From assembly GCA_030386875.1 (NCBI GenBank), contig CM059557.1, positions 58,730,514 through 58,794,513 of the forward strand: 64,000 nucleotides of DNA. Reading direction: 5' to 3'. Under the pieces are notes generated by a model, which worked only from the letters and a program-made list of their open reading frames with translations, did no database searches and was not told the DNA's origin. Shown here piece after piece: positions 44,673 to 55,789 of the stretch (its first letter is position 1; each line of letters opens with the position of its first letter). The stretch comes from Morinoia aosen. Taxonomy: Eukaryota > Arthropoda > Malacostraca > Amphipoda > Talitridae. The position numbers and the translations under genes were made by a program.

Positions 44673-44957
44673 TTAATTAGATTGGTCCTTCTTATCCCGG
44701 GGGGGATCTTCCTGATATCTTAAGGGATAATAGAAAGTCAGGTTTTGCTGACTTAATTTATTTAGTTGGGGATTGCCCACAGGTTTTTCACGATGTGAAA
44801 GATTTTTGGTAATTCTTGTAGTTTTTTTCTGATACAGTTTTTTGAAGAGGTCGAGCCGTTTTTCAAGCGTCGAATTTTTGAGCCGTAAGCAAGGCTTCAA
44901 AAGTTTAGAGCCGAAATGAAATTCAAGCAATGGAGTTTTTCGTTTTCGTATTTCCAT
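44673..44957 (-). CDS. 94-codon basic frame downstream of the PLE polyprotein
   Basis: A Lys/Arg-rich frame (e.g. LLEFHFGSKLLKPCLRLKN, KRLDLFKKLYQKKTTRI) on the same strand as the PLE protein, between it and the terminal repeat. In PLEs the terminal repeat can include the start of the next tandem copy, so this may be the N-terminal part of a PLE protein. It may also be a chance frame. No homology recognised. Confidence 0.3.
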   Translation of the reverse strand: MEIRKRKTPLLEFHFGSKLLKPCLRLKNSTLEKRLDLFKKLYQKKTTRITKNLSHREKPVGNPQLNKLSQQNLTFYYPLRYQEDPPRDKKDQSN

Positions 44958-45165
44958 TCAAGTTTTCTTCTTAGTTTTTGCGATTGAAGTTTTTCTTCTC
45001 AAGTATTTCTCCCTGAAATTTTGAGGATCGTGATGGAAGTAGGTTTCTCAAGTATCTGTGATACGAGTGTTCAGTTATGCGGGGAGGATTATTTTCCCTC
45101 CTATTAAATTACATAGGCACTAGTCGACATATTTGCTTTTGGCCTAACATACACACAGAAATATG

Positions 45166-46800
45166 TCAGTAGATTGACGCAATGTTCAGTTTCACGGCAC
45201 TCAAGTCTATATTTAAGTCAGGTTTATGAGTAGATATGAACGAAGATTCTAAAATGCGAAGATCTTGTTCGTTGTTGGTGGTACACAGAGTGGAGAATTT
45301 TTTCGTTCTGAAAGGATGATTGAATTGTTGACAATGATCTCGGATTGCTGAATGAGAAGGAGAAGGAAGTATGCGACCGGTTCTATGGGAAATTCCTGAA
45401 TGTTGGCTGTGTCTAATAAATTGTTGAAGTTTAGTACTACCAACATAAGTCTGCATGCAGCAGTCACACTTATAAAAATAAACACATCCACTCCACAGGC
45501 ACTCCTCCAGACGTTCTTTCCTCCTAAAATATGAACCGATTTTAAAACTATTTCTATAAAACACCCTGACGTCAACTGAAGTGAAAAACCTACTAACCAG
45601 AGCTACAACTTCTCTTTTCAGCTCCGAGTTCAAATAGCCCAAAAAAGGTAGCTCTACATACAATTTCTGTTTTGCTACGCTCAAAGTGACAGGAGAGGGA
45701 CAGTATTTTTTATCTAAAAATTTTTTGACGGAATTATCAATGAGAAATTTAGGATACATATTCTTAATCAATAATGTCCTAACAAATTCTATTTCACGGT
45801 GGAATATTTCAAAACTGCTGGATACACGATATGCACGGTGAAGTAATGTAATTATGCAAGATTTGATATATCCCTTAAAGATACAACTGAAATAGTTAGT
45901 ACTTAAGCCAGTAAATGCAGGTTTCCTGTAGACAGAGGTGATGAACCTGGAGTTTGACTTTTTTACGAGTGCATCTAAGAAAGGGATTTGGCCATTTTGT
46001 TCTATTTCCATTTTAAATTTTATATTTGGATGAGATGCATTGATATATTCATAAAAATTAGTAGCTTCATTTTCAGAACGGAACAAAACAAACGTATCGT
46101 CCAAATATCGACGGTAGAATAAGGGCTTAAATTCTGTGGCGCAGTGGGCCAAAAATTTATTCTCCAAGTTAGCCAGGAACGAATTTGCTAAGAGGGGAGA
46201 CAAGCTTGAGCCCATTGCCAGACCGTCAATTTGTTGGTAAGTTTTCCCTTTGAATACAAAAAATGAATCTTTTAGAGCGATGTCTAGCAAGCGTTTGAAT
46301 TGAGCCCTGTCGTAATTCATTATGGTGAGATTGTCGTGATAAATACGTTCAAGCAAAACATTAATTGATTCTTCTAGCGGTACGTTTGTATACATGGATT
46401 CTACATCAAAACTACACATGAACAGATTTTCTATGCCGTCAACAGTCGATAAATCGTTTACAAAGTGATACGAGTTTTCCACGGAAAATTCACTATTACA
46501 AAAAGATGTTAACACAGGTACTAAATTTGAACAAAGTTTAGAATTAGGGGTATTACAGGCAGATAAAATTGGTCTCATCGGTACATCTTGTTTATGAATT
46601 ATAGGTTATCCATGTAAAACACCTAGTTGAGAACCCACTGAACGGCACGTATTGTATAATTCGTCAGTTAAAATGCCAAGCTCTTTGTCTTTTTTAAGTC
46701 TATAATTGATTTTATCCTCTAGTTTTAGCACCAACGTTTTTTTGTCAACGGTTTCTTCACGAAATTTATCCCGATCGGCAAGCATGGATTCTACTTTCGA
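45166..46800 (-). pseudogene. PLE polyprotein: reverse transcriptase plus GIY-YIG endonuclease
   Basis: From 46578 the frame is open for 470 codons to the stop at 45166. RT motif A is CSFDVESMYTNVPLEES, motif B DGLAMGSSLSPLLANSF, motif C RRYLDDTFVLF with the two catalytic Asp. Then come IPFLDALVKKSNSRFITSVY and RKPAFTG. The endonuclease follows: YFYKCDCCMQTYVGSTKL, FIRHSQHSG, AIRDHC, LRILESSFISTHKPDLNID. Upstream, to about 46800, homology continues in frame (ESMLADRDKFREE, KDKELGILTDELYN) but a TAA replaces the Leu of the LPKIHK-like motif (G-stop-PIIHK). PLE RTs use target-primed copying with the GIY-YIG nuclease nicking the site. One stop plus the missing N-terminus make this copy a recent pseudogene. 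Confidence 0.88.
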
Positions 46801-46889
46801 AATATAGTCTAGTTAGTCTGTCAATTTTTTTTAACATGTATGAACTTTCTGTATTATGAGTTTTTTGATCTTTTTGACCTTTTTGAAAG

Positions 46890-46975
46890 TTTTTCAGCAC
46901 TGAAGATGGAATTGAAACATTCCGAAACGTTTGCCATTAAAAGAAATAAATAAATATGTATATTTGTACGTTGGG
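46890..46975 (+). ncRNA. Hammerhead-ribozyme-like motif, right arm
   Basis: CTGAAGA at 46900-46906, stem GGAAT/ATTCC with loop TGAAAC, GAAA at 46924-46927. ACGT can pair with ACGT near 46968, followed by T. The left arm carries the mirror copy (TCTTCAG at 44152-44158). Stem I is unclear. Confidence 0.48.
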
Positions 46976-46989
46976 TCTCCTTTTTATCT

Positions 46990-47574
46990 TATCTTAAACT
47001 AAATCATGTTACCCAGCTCCTAACCTTTGTATCTAGTGAACCATTGCGCAGATCCCCATGAATTTTTCAGAGCTGATACTTCGAAACAAAAAAGATCTAA
47101 TTATGCATGAAATAAAAATTGATTAAAATGTTATTGACTTGCATGTCCTCTTATGGCTATAATATGCAACGTTTATGCATGTTTTAAAACAAAATATTTG
47201 CTGCTTCTCTTGTGACAATATCACATAGAATTTCCTTCAAAATGCTGTTCATTGTTCAGAACATTAGAATACAACAAATTTTAGGTATAAATGAATTAAA
47301 TACAACCCATCATTGCCTACATATTTTTCAGAAGTGACATTTCTTAATTATGTAAAGTGGTGTAAAATAAATTAATATGATTTTCAATTTCAACATGATC
47401 TGATTTGAAAATGCACTTCACTTTTTCAATATGTAAATTTACCAATCTCAAATAGAACATTTTATATCTCAATAATCTTTATTCATTTTAACTCGATTTG
47501 TCTTTATTCAATTTTAGTCAAATTTCAATTTGGGACTAAAATTCATAATAATGGAAATTACATTTACTCTAAAC
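46990..47574. other. AT-rich spacer, nothing recognised
   Basis: No element ends or coding seen between the PLE and the LINE. Confidence 0.4.
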
Positions 47575-49556
47575 AAGAACTCTCAGAACGACCCCTTGAT
47601 TGGTTTTTCTTGGATTACTGACGAAATTGAAGAGATGAGCAGAATAAAGAAAGCTAACTTGCGAGAGTACAAAAACAATAGGTCAAACAGTACCTTATAC
47701 AAGATATATAAAAAACATGAAAAAATTCTTCGAAAGAAAATCACTGAAGCAAAACAAACTCACTTCCACCAGAAACTGATAACGGCTAAAAATAAACCGA
47801 AACGAACTTGGGAAATCATTAGTGAGGTAGCCCCGTATAAAAATTTAGATCGTATAAGTAATTTTGAAAATCCCTTGGCAACAGCCACGGATTTCAACAC
47901 ATTCTTTTCAAAAGTAGGGGCTCAAGTTTTCATTGAGGTGTGTACCAATCCAGATGAAACGACAATTGAAAATTCATGCCCCACTGCACCCTCGAGGACT
48001 GATGTCCAGTGGAGACCACGATCTGTCGATTTACCGGAGTTACGAAATATCTTATACTCACTAAAAAACACAAACGCAGTTGGACATGATGGTATCAGTC
48101 TTCAATATATCAAAGACAGTTTCCCTGTTACCGCACCATGGATTCGTCTGATAATTAATACATCAATAATAACCAACAAGTTTCCATAAACAATGGAAAC
48201 ACTCCATTATTAGACCGTTGCATAAAAGTGGTGACCTAAATATAGCATCAAACTACAGGCCCATCAGTATTTTGCCTGTCATGTCCAAACTATTGGAGAA
48301 AGTGGTGACAAATCCACTCTCACTTCACCTGGACGAGCCATATCTACTCCACCAAAATCAATACGCCTCTAGAAAAAATACTAGCACTCAAGACGCTCTG
48401 CTCAATATCTCTGAAAAAATATACAGTGACATCGATCAAAAGAATGTAACACTCTTGCTGCTACTCGATCTCTCTAAGGCGTTCGATAGCGTCGAACATA
48501 ATAGACTTCTACGTAAAATACTGAACTTGGGAATAGACACGCAATGGTTTGAAAGTTACTTGTCAAATCGATCTCATGCAGTCCGCATAGAAAACAAATT
48601 GTCCCCATTCATTCAAAACAATTTTGGCGTTCCCCAAGGATCCATTCTCGGTCCGCTATTGTTTTCTATTTTCATTAATGATTTCCCTCCAATGCCTTCT
48701 AACACACGGATCTCAATGTATGCAGATGATGTTCAAATTGCAATAACAAGTTCTGTATCGGAAATACCACAGACGCAAATTAAAGCCGAAGCTTTACTGA
48801 CTAGCCTGAAATCATGGTACGACCGAAATGGTCTCAAATTAAATGCTAATAAAACACAATGCATTATTTTTGGATCCAAAGATGCAATTAAAAAACTTCA
48901 GATCTTATTCTTCCAGTTGGAAATGATAAAATTAATGCATCAGAAAAGTTAAAAATCTAGGTATCTGGTTCGATAGAAACATGTCCTTCAAATCTCATGT
49001 TGAGAATACTTGCAACAAAATTTATGGAACTTTGATGTTTTTTAATCGCATAAAGAGTATGCTGGACGAAAAGTTCAGATTATTAGCCATTCAATCGCTG
49101 GTGTTATCGCGCATTGACTACTGCAACCTAGTATGAGGAGACCTACCTCAATACCTTCAAAGGGACTTACAAAAGTGCATGAACTTTGCGGCTAAGGTGG
49201 TATGCAACGGTAATTTCAAAAAAAGTGATCGCGTAACCCCTCTTCTCAATAGACTCGGCTGGATTCCTATCCAAGAAAGGCTCCTCATGCAGAAGGCCCA
49301 ATACGTATTCTCCTCGTCATATCTTCCTCAGAGCAATGCTGAGATAGTGCGTTTCCATCCACCCACTGTAACCAATCAAAAACCGAACAGAAACAATAAT
49401 GTCTTAGTCAACTATCGTTAATCTCACTTAGGGCAGAAAGCTCTGTCCATATCAGGCGCCTTACTGTGGAACAAACTTCCACTGAGTATTAAAATCCCTC
49501 AAAGACCGAGAGAATTTAAAGCCAAAATAACTCGTCACCTTGTGTCTCTAAAATAA
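47575..49556 (+). pseudogene. CR1/L2-like LINE polyprotein, 5'-truncated, frameshifted
   Basis: Three consecutive frames give one protein. 47575-48189: linker after the endonuclease (WITDEIEEMSRIKKANLREY, TWEIISE) and the LKNTNAVGHDGIS region. 48190-48952: NYRPISILPVMSKLLEK, motif A LLLLLDLSKAFDSVEH, motif B FGVPQGSILGPLLFSIFIND, motif C ISMYADDVQIA (catalytic Asp pair intact), LKLNANKTQ. 48953-49556: KNLGIWFDRNMSFKSHV, SRIDYCNL, NRLGWIPIQER and an LWNKLPLSIK end. Frameshifts fall near 48180 and 48925; stops fall after YCNLV and VNYR. The endonuclease is missing. The clade is judged from the C-terminal pattern. Confidence 0.8.
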
Positions 49557-50034
49557 TTCTTTGGTACAGAACATACTGAATAAGTATTGATGAATCTCAT
49601 TTGCCTGGTATCTCCATTGCTGAACAATCTCCCCCGATCATTGTCTTGAAATTCAAGACATCACACAACAGTTTTGAAGTATGCGTAGGTATTATGATTT
49701 GATTGCCTATACGTTGCCATTTGCAAACATGCTTACTTGTATATGTGTATGTACACCTGTGTGCACTAGAGTAGATAAACCAGTCGAAGGTTGCATTTTA
49801 TGTCATCCCTCTCCGTTTCTTTGCAAGCATTAAACTAGACCGTCATGGTACCTATATGTGTATGTGTTTATCAATTGCAGACATTCTGCACCATATTACA
49901 AAGATAATGTGATTTTTTTTCTAAGATGAAATTGTGAAGCATCCATGTAAAAATAAAACAATAAATTCGTTGTGTGATCATCCATTTATACTGCAGTAAT
50001 ATGCTTTTAATGCTTATAGTTATATGATTATAAT
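49557..50034 (+). repeat. Repeat R / LINE downstream region, left part
   Basis: Contains CTCTCCGTTTCTTTGCAAGC, AAACTAGACCGTCATGGTAC and TTATCAATTGCAGACATTCT, shared with 54290-54370 and 63540-63610. Its CTTACTTGTATATGTGTATG end also recurs at 54570 and 63978. It could be LINE 3' UTR or an independent repeat. It is interrupted at 50034 by the hAT. Confidence 0.6.
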
Positions 50035-50569
50035 TAGAGCCCGGACGTTTAGGCGTTTATAAAAAGGCATTTATGGCACTTAAACATAGGCACATATGGC
50101 ACTTAACCATAAGAATTTATGGCAATGTTTGTAGGCAGTCATGGAAGTAAAGTAGGCATTCATTGCAGTTAAGTTGGCATTTATGACAGTTAAGTAGGCA
50201 TTTAGGGCATTATCCATGGGCATTTATGGCAGTTTCGTAGGCATTTTAGACATCCAATGCAGGCATTTTGGAATTAAACAAATCATGCTTTTCCTGATAA
50301 TCAGCCGGTCCCGCAGTGCTGTAAAAATGAGTTCTAAGGTAAGGAGTGGAAAAATAAAACGAATTAAAGGTATTATTTTTACTGCAATCTTCACGAGAAA
50401 ACATTTTTTATAACTGAAATTCATTATACATATGAGATATAAATAATAAACTATAACATGAAATGAACTTCTAGTAACGCGTAACAAAACTTTAACTTCA
50501 ACACCAGTGAAAATTCCGAAACAATGTTAATAGATACAACCAAAAACTTTTTTAATACACTGGTTTTCG

Positions 50570-52050
50570 TCAGTCAGTTCACTGTTACAAGCTGTGACAA
50601 TAAGCTTCTTGACGTTTTCACAGGTAAAACTCAATTGTCTATCCGAGAGTATACTTGACACATGAAACATGCTACATCGCTTGGTGAAAGATTACCAACA
50701 TTGAACATTTGTTCCGTTAAGAGCCTGTGCAATATCTTTCATCTGTCCTAGGCCAACATTAAAATCAAACAATTTTTGTCATTTCTGAGCTGTGTGTTTG
50801 CCTTTTTCTCCGGGAGTGCTCCTCGATTTTTCTATAGTGCTATCAACCAAATCTAAAGCTAATGCAGCGAAATATTCCTTTTTTCGAGCGCTTGGATGGC
50901 TTGCGGTAGCGTTTGAAAGTGTGCTTCGATGAAGGAGAGATCGTCCTGCAAACTAGAAATGCGCATCAATTCATGAACAATGCGTATGGAGGCAGAGTCT
51001 TCAGCATCCAAAGTGTTGAAGATGTCTTTTAGAGCATCGAAGTTGGAAGAATAATAGAAAGCAGCTGATAACCATGTTCCCTATCTAGTGATAATTGGTT
51101 GTTGGGACAAGCTCAGGGCTGGAGCACACTCACGAAAGTGGGCACACCTTCTTGGGACTTTAGAAAAATTTTCTTGCTGTTTGTAATCAAATTGTCCACT
51201 CGTGGAAATAGCGAGCGAACTTCTTCGGATATTTTATGAAATCCATGCACTAAACACGTAACATGGATCATGCGAGAAAACAGAACCTGCAAAGTTCTAG
51301 CCACTTTCTTAATGCACGGAGCAGCATCCGTAACAAATATAAGTACGTTGTTATACTTGATTGCATCTGGCCATAATAATGCAACTGAAGAGTTGAATAC
51401 CTGTGATATATTTGAACTGTTGGTTGACGAGACAGACTCTGTTGTCAGTAAATGCATGCTTAGTTCATCTGACGCTACTAAGGCACCTACAATCACATTC
51501 ACTAAATGTCTTCCCAGTGGATCAGTAGTTTCATCAATTGAAATCCAAATGTTTTAACTACGAACATTTTTCCTTATTTTATGTATGGTTTTAGAGTAGT
51601 TTTTATCTACATAGTATTTTCTCAGAGTTGATTCTCATCTGGGATGCTCTTTCCGGTATATTTTTCGAAAAATGATCCAAAGGCTTTCATTGGTCAGTTT
51701 CCACGAGGGTATGATAGCAACAATGAAAGTCTTGCTCAAGTCCTCTTTAAACGTACGGTCCAAGTTTGGCGAATACTGAACAGTAGCCGCGTTAGCAGAA
51801 CTGGCAGCACTTCCTGACGGTTGTGAAGTGTCGACTTCCAGGTCGTCTTGTCGATGCCGCTTAGACCGTAAGTGTTGGAGCACAAATTTTTTTTTTGACA
51901 TTTACCCGTGTCTTGGATTTATTGCAATATAATGTATTATTTGCACCACTAGAAAAAACATTTTCGCCGCTTTCTGCTTTGTAATCAAGAACATCGCTGC
52001 ATCTGTTTGTTTGCATGGCCTTATGTTCCCCACAAACGGCATCGATCTAT
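50570..52050 (-). pseudogene. hAT transposase, decayed but nearly complete
   Basis: In minus-strand order: SSGANNTLYCNKSKTRVN and KKKFVLQHLRSKRH (N-terminal finger region, shifted at an A-run near 51895). 51502-51113: NVIVGALVASDE, ESVSSTNSSNISQVFNSSVA, LIFVTDAAPCIKKVARTL, MIHVTCLVHGFHKI, FPRVDNLITNSKKIFLKS. Then PQQPIITR-stop-GTWLSAAFYYSSNFDAL (the LTRWGTWL motif of the family), DDLSFIEAHFQTLPQAIQAL and, near 50640-50570, LSDRQLSFTCENVKKLIVTA (C-terminal dimerisation region). The domain order is complete. Stops and frameshifts rule out activity. Confidence 0.8.
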
Positions 52051-52103
52051 TCATAAATGTAATTGATGAAAACCAGTCATTTGCTCAGCGGACGGTATAC
52101 GTG

Positions 52104-52427
52104 ATGGTCGACGAAGAAATTAACATTGTAGTGATAGCCTTGGCACTTTCATCTCCCAGAAAATCCCGCGTAAACGTAAGACATTTTCCAAAAAATGGCT
52201 CAGAGAACGTGGCAGAATATTCGGAACCGACGCATTGCTCAAGGAATTACTTGCAAATGAGCCAGAAGATTTTCAGAACAATCTTTGATGGGACACTACA
52301 TCATTTGATAAACTATTGCATCTGGTCACTCCATAAAAAATACCCACACGAAGTATCAAGAACTGGAAAGTACCAAGTTTTTACTTTTCAAGATAATTTA
52401 AACAAATTGGTTAACAATTATAAATAA
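52104..52427 (+). pseudogene. Harbinger (HARBI1-like) transposase N-terminal fragment
   Basis: Starts MVDEEINIVVIALALSS. After a frameshift at about 52160 it reads RKRKTFSKKWLRERG, FGTDALLKELLANEPEDFQN, a TGA stop, then WDTTSFDKLLHLVTP. This follows the PIF/Harbinger nuclease N-terminus (RRWWV..WL.RR..G....L..EL...D...F.N..RM....F..LL..V.P.I). No DDE domain follows. It lies inside the hAT, so it is a nested remnant. Confidence 0.55.
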
Positions 52428-53136
52428 AATAACTTAACTACCTTCAAATAATATAATAATAAGACATTAAAAGTACCAGATATTTGTAGCAGCGTCCTCC
52501 AGCATTCAAAACTACCAGATCTGCATGAACACAAAAATTAAATTCCAAGTATTCCCAGGTTACGACTTTCAGAGCTAAAAATGAAATATTGACGAACCAT
52601 CAATAAAAAATCCAACTGATTTTATTGCGTCAATACATTGATTCCATTAATTGACAGTCATCAATCAAGCCTACAGACGATCAAATAAATTTAAAACTGA
52701 ATCCGCATTTACGCGTCTCATTCTTAAAATGAAAAGCAAGGCGAAAATCGCTGTCCGGATTGCCATTTTATTATTACAAATAGTAAAGTCTAAATGAATA
52801 AAATTGAACGTTTCGAACTAAATAGTTCATCTTCAGCAAAGAAAAGAATTCTGCGACAAAACAAAGCGAAAATGAGTAAATTGAAACTACATTATGCAAA
52901 AGAATACAACATATGCAGAAAAATAGTCGTTGATCTGAAACTAAAATATAAAACAAAACAAAAATAAAAAACCTAAACTAATGATCATGTATTTGCGACG
53001 AGAAGAGGAAAAGCACTTTGAGTATCATTTAGAGGGGGTCTGAGTTTAAAAATGTATAGCGACTCGAGGATGCATAAATCAATCATATGAGGGACACCTG
53101 CAAGGATTTTTAAAAAGATTTAAAGATTTGTTTTTT

Positions 53137-53614
53137 TTTCTTAAAGCTTCCCTTTTTTGGCCATCAATCTATTAAGTTAAATCAGGAGGTTCAACTCCTT
53201 ATCAGCAAGTTTTTTCCACAACTTAAAATTCGTTCTATTCTAGTCAATAATTTCACAATCGGTTCCCTTTTCCGCTTTGAGGATAAGCTGCCCACTGCTA
53301 TGTGCTCCTCTGTGGTTTACCAGTTTAGTTGTTTACGTTGTGAATCACAGTACATAGGTTCCCCCTGTCGTACTCTTATGTCCAGAGTAGCCGAGCACGC
53401 TGGGCGCAGCTGTAGAACCGGTCGTACACTTTGTTCTCCTCCACTGTCCTCTGTTCGATCCCATGCGGAAAACTGTAACGTCCCTGTTTCCGTAAATCAT
53501 TTTAAAATCCTTGCAGGTGCCCCTCATATGATTGATTTACGCATCCTCGAGTCGCTATACATTTTTAAGCTCAAAGTGCTTTTCCTCTTCTCGTCGCAAA
53601 TACATGATCATTAG
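53137..53614 (+). pseudogene. PLE GIY-YIG endonuclease, 5'-truncated
   Basis: Reads LPFFGHQSIKLNQEVQLLIS, IRSILVNNFTIGSLFRFEDK, VVYQFSCLRCESQYIGSPCR, then MSRVAEHAGRSCRTGR and IDLRILESLYIFKLK. The endonuclease YQF..C..C..QYIG motif and the following Arg/His helix are intact and the frame is open. There is no RT and no start of its own, and the last residues run into the arm. Confidence 0.78.
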
Positions 53615-53749
53615 TTTAGGTTTTTTAATTTTTGTTTTATTTTACATTTTAGTTTTAGATCTACGACTATTTTTCTGTATATGTTGTATTTTTTTGCATA
53701 ATGTAGTTTCAATTTGATCATTTTCGTGTTGTTTTGTCTCAGAATTCTT

Positions 53750-53795
53750 TTCTTTGCTGAAGATGAACTGTTTAGTTCGAAACGTTCAATTTCAT
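53750..53795 (+). ncRNA. Hammerhead-like motif, right arm
   Basis: CTGAAGA at 53757-53763, stem TGAAC/GTTC with loop TGTTTA, GAAA at 53779-53782. The mirrored left-arm copy is at 52809-52836 with loop TATTTA. Stem II sequence differs from the 13.6-kb and 46.9-kb families, yet pairing is kept. Confidence 0.48.
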
Positions 53796-54265
53796 TCGTT
53801 TAGACTTTACTATTTGTAATAATAAAATGGCAATTCGTAGGGCGATTTTCGCTTTGCTGTTTGATCAATTAAATTATCAAAATTCATCTATTCATCTTTG
53901 ACAATTATATTGACAATTAAATTGATCGTCTATGGGTCGCTTAACCTCGCACACTTCGCTCACATTGCTTACTAAAATGATGTTATCACCCGCATCCCGT
54001 ACCGTAAACGCGGTCACTTCCAAACAACCAATCACCGGCAGCCACCGAATAATTTTTCTCTTTAAGAATTCTTTACTGATGGTATGTACTACATATTTAT
54101 GTTGGGTTGCAATACTCAAGAAATAACAAATCTAACATAGGTAGCATAAATAGGCGTTTATGGCATTATGAAGGCATTTATGGCGCTATGAAGGCATTTA
54201 TGGCATTATATGCACTTATCGCGCTTTAGGCATTATAGGCATTTATGGCAAATGTCCGGGCTTTA

Positions 54266-54955
54266 CTTATAATAATGTGATACCCATGTACATCTGTATG
54301 TTTATCAATTGCAGACAATTTGCGCCATATTTCAAAGATAATGTGATTTTTTCTAATATGAAACCCTTATAGGACATTAATGTTTTCTTTCTTATTCACG
54401 TCCCACAATCGTTTTCATTTTTCTGACTTAGGTAGACTGTTTTGTGCCACTAATTTCAGTACGGAAATTTTATAAAATTCATGCCATAATAAAAGATATT
54501 TTTTCCGTTTTCCCCGATTGGAATGCTGGTTTATACTGATTAGATTACGCTGATATTTGCGCACATGCTTACTTGTGTATATGTGTACGGTGTATATGTG
54601 TACGTGTGCACGCTATGCGTATGACACTTTATAGAATTCGTATGTATTGTGATTGCCTCGATGAATAGAAATGCATTTGTGTATGCTTACGAGTTTGGTG
54701 TAAGTATGTGCGTGGGTATGTGTGTGCATGTGTATGTGTATATATATACATATATGTGTGCACATATATGTGTACTAGACTGACAACTAGCATTTTAATA
54801 GAGATAATGCTTTTTTTTGTTCGCTCTCAACTTGTAACATTACCTAACTCGTCATCTCTTTATTATTGTAAAGCATTCATGTACAAACTATACATTTGTT
54901 GAGCGATCATCCATTTATATTTAAATAAAATGCTTATTAACCAACGACCGTTAGT
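54266..54955 (+). repeat. Repeat R / LINE downstream region, right part
   Basis: Shares long stretches with 63590-64000 (TTATCAATTGCAGACA, ATAGGACATT.ATGTTTTCTTTC, GGTAGACTGTTTTGTGCCA, TTGGAATGCT.GTTTATACTG) and with 49557-50034 (AGCATTCATGTACAAA, CGATCATCCATTTATA). A TG/TA-rich microsatellite lies at about 54700-54775. The hAT is inserted at its left end. Confidence 0.65.
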
Positions 54956-55023
54956 TTAAAATTGTTGAATTAGAAATACAAAACTTATAATCTTCTTGGT
55001 CCTCATGCGTGTGTATACATATA

Positions 55024-55067
<44 letters not shown>

Positions 55068-55189
55068 TATATTTCATTAAAAAGTACGCCGTTTTTATTA
55101 TTGATTAGTTTTTTATTAGGATTTTCTACTTTCCTGAATATATTCCTAGCATCATTGCTAAGGAGGTTAAAAAGTTTGCTAATAGTCGA

Positions 55190-55225
55190 CGCGTTTCGGC
55201 GCTCTTGCGCCATTCTCAAGCTATG
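55190..55225 (-). ncRNA. Hammerhead-like motif, left arm of second-family PLE
   Basis: Minus strand CTTGAGAATGGCGC, loop AAGA, GCGCCGAAACGCG. A perfect 5-bp stem II (GGCGC/GCGCC) with GAAACG; the first core box deviates (TTGAGAA). Mirror copy at 57311-57340 (+). Confidence 0.33.
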
Positions 55226-55479
55226 CGAACAAAATGGAGCTATGATTTCTGAGGTGCTTCTGTAATGGCTGCTCGGGATCAAATGAAAGGTAGGGTGGCA
55301 GAGTCGCCCATGTGGATTGGCTTTGTTGGCGGCTTATGTCGAATCGGTGGGGCGTACAGCCGGTTGACGCGGCCACGTGCAACTCACACGGTCAGCGTCA
55401 AAAAAGTTTGAGAATGCGGTGGGTCCCGGTGCTCTGGTTGTTAATTGTTGGTTTTTTCTGTTCTATCAGTATTGCTTCT

Positions 55480-55775
55480 ACAATCTGTAATCTATTGAAG
55501 TCTGTTTCTTTGCGTAGAATTTTTGTGTTGCTCTCTAATTGGTTTCTTGTTAGGGCTTGACCGTGTGTTTCCGAAGCGTGTTGTTTTGGGGCCCTGTGGT
55601 TAGGTGCATGGTTAGGCGTCTTGATAGGGTGGTAGTTGTCATGCCTATATACGAGCTGTTTAGAGGTTCACAGTCCTCATGGTTGCATTTATACTCGTAT
55701 ATGACAGTGGTCTGTTTCAAGGCTGGTAATTTTGTGCCAATATTGTTTTTAGAGATAAGGCTGGCGACTGTATGG
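55480..55775 (-). pseudogene. PLE GIY-YIG domain, left arm
   Basis: Reads SLISKNNIGTKLPALKQTTV, YEYKCNHEDCEPLNSSYIG, TTTLSRRLTMHL, then shifts frame (QNNTLRKHTVKP-stop), unlike the right-arm copy. It is the continuation of the RT on the same strand. Confidence 0.72.
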
Positions 55776-55789
55776 CTTTTGTAATGTAT

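Larger units (their letters stand above)
44069..46989 (-). mobile_element. Penelope-like element, best-preserved copy
   Basis: Inverted terminal arms 44069-44240 and 46828-46989 contain the same hammerhead-like motif and end in GGTTCTCC-type sequence. The minus strand between them encodes RT and GIY-YIG endonuclease in one frame for most of its length. The longer left-side terminal region (to about 44430) matches the solo repeat at 3575-3912. Confidence 0.88.
52735..53857 (+). mobile_element. Penelope-like element nested in the hAT
   Basis: Inverted arms 52735-53120 and 53499-53857 share GCGAAAATCGC, ATTTTATTATTACAAATAGT, the hammerhead-like motif and CATATGATTGATTTACGCAT. The spacer is only about 380 bp and codes for the endonuclease. 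RT is missing. Confidence 0.85.
50035..54265. mobile_element. hAT element with GGCATTTATGGC subterminal repeats, formerly autonomous
   Basis: Termini TAGAGCCCGGACGTTT (left) and TAAAGCCCGGACATTT (right, reverse complement). 8-bp flanks ATTATAAT (50027-50034) and CTTATAAT (54266-54273) match at 7 of 8. GGCATTTATGGC-like units, in various lengths, fill 50055-50270 and, in the same strand orientation, 54150-54250. The minus strand encodes a nearly full-length but broken hAT transposase. A Harbinger-like fragment and a PLE lie in the right half. Confidence 0.88.

Noticed and set aside
54956..55282. Tyr/Ile-rich proteins across the (TA)n tracts (also 57249-57625)
   Set aside because: Products of microsatellite translation and PLE arm sequence, without start context or homology.
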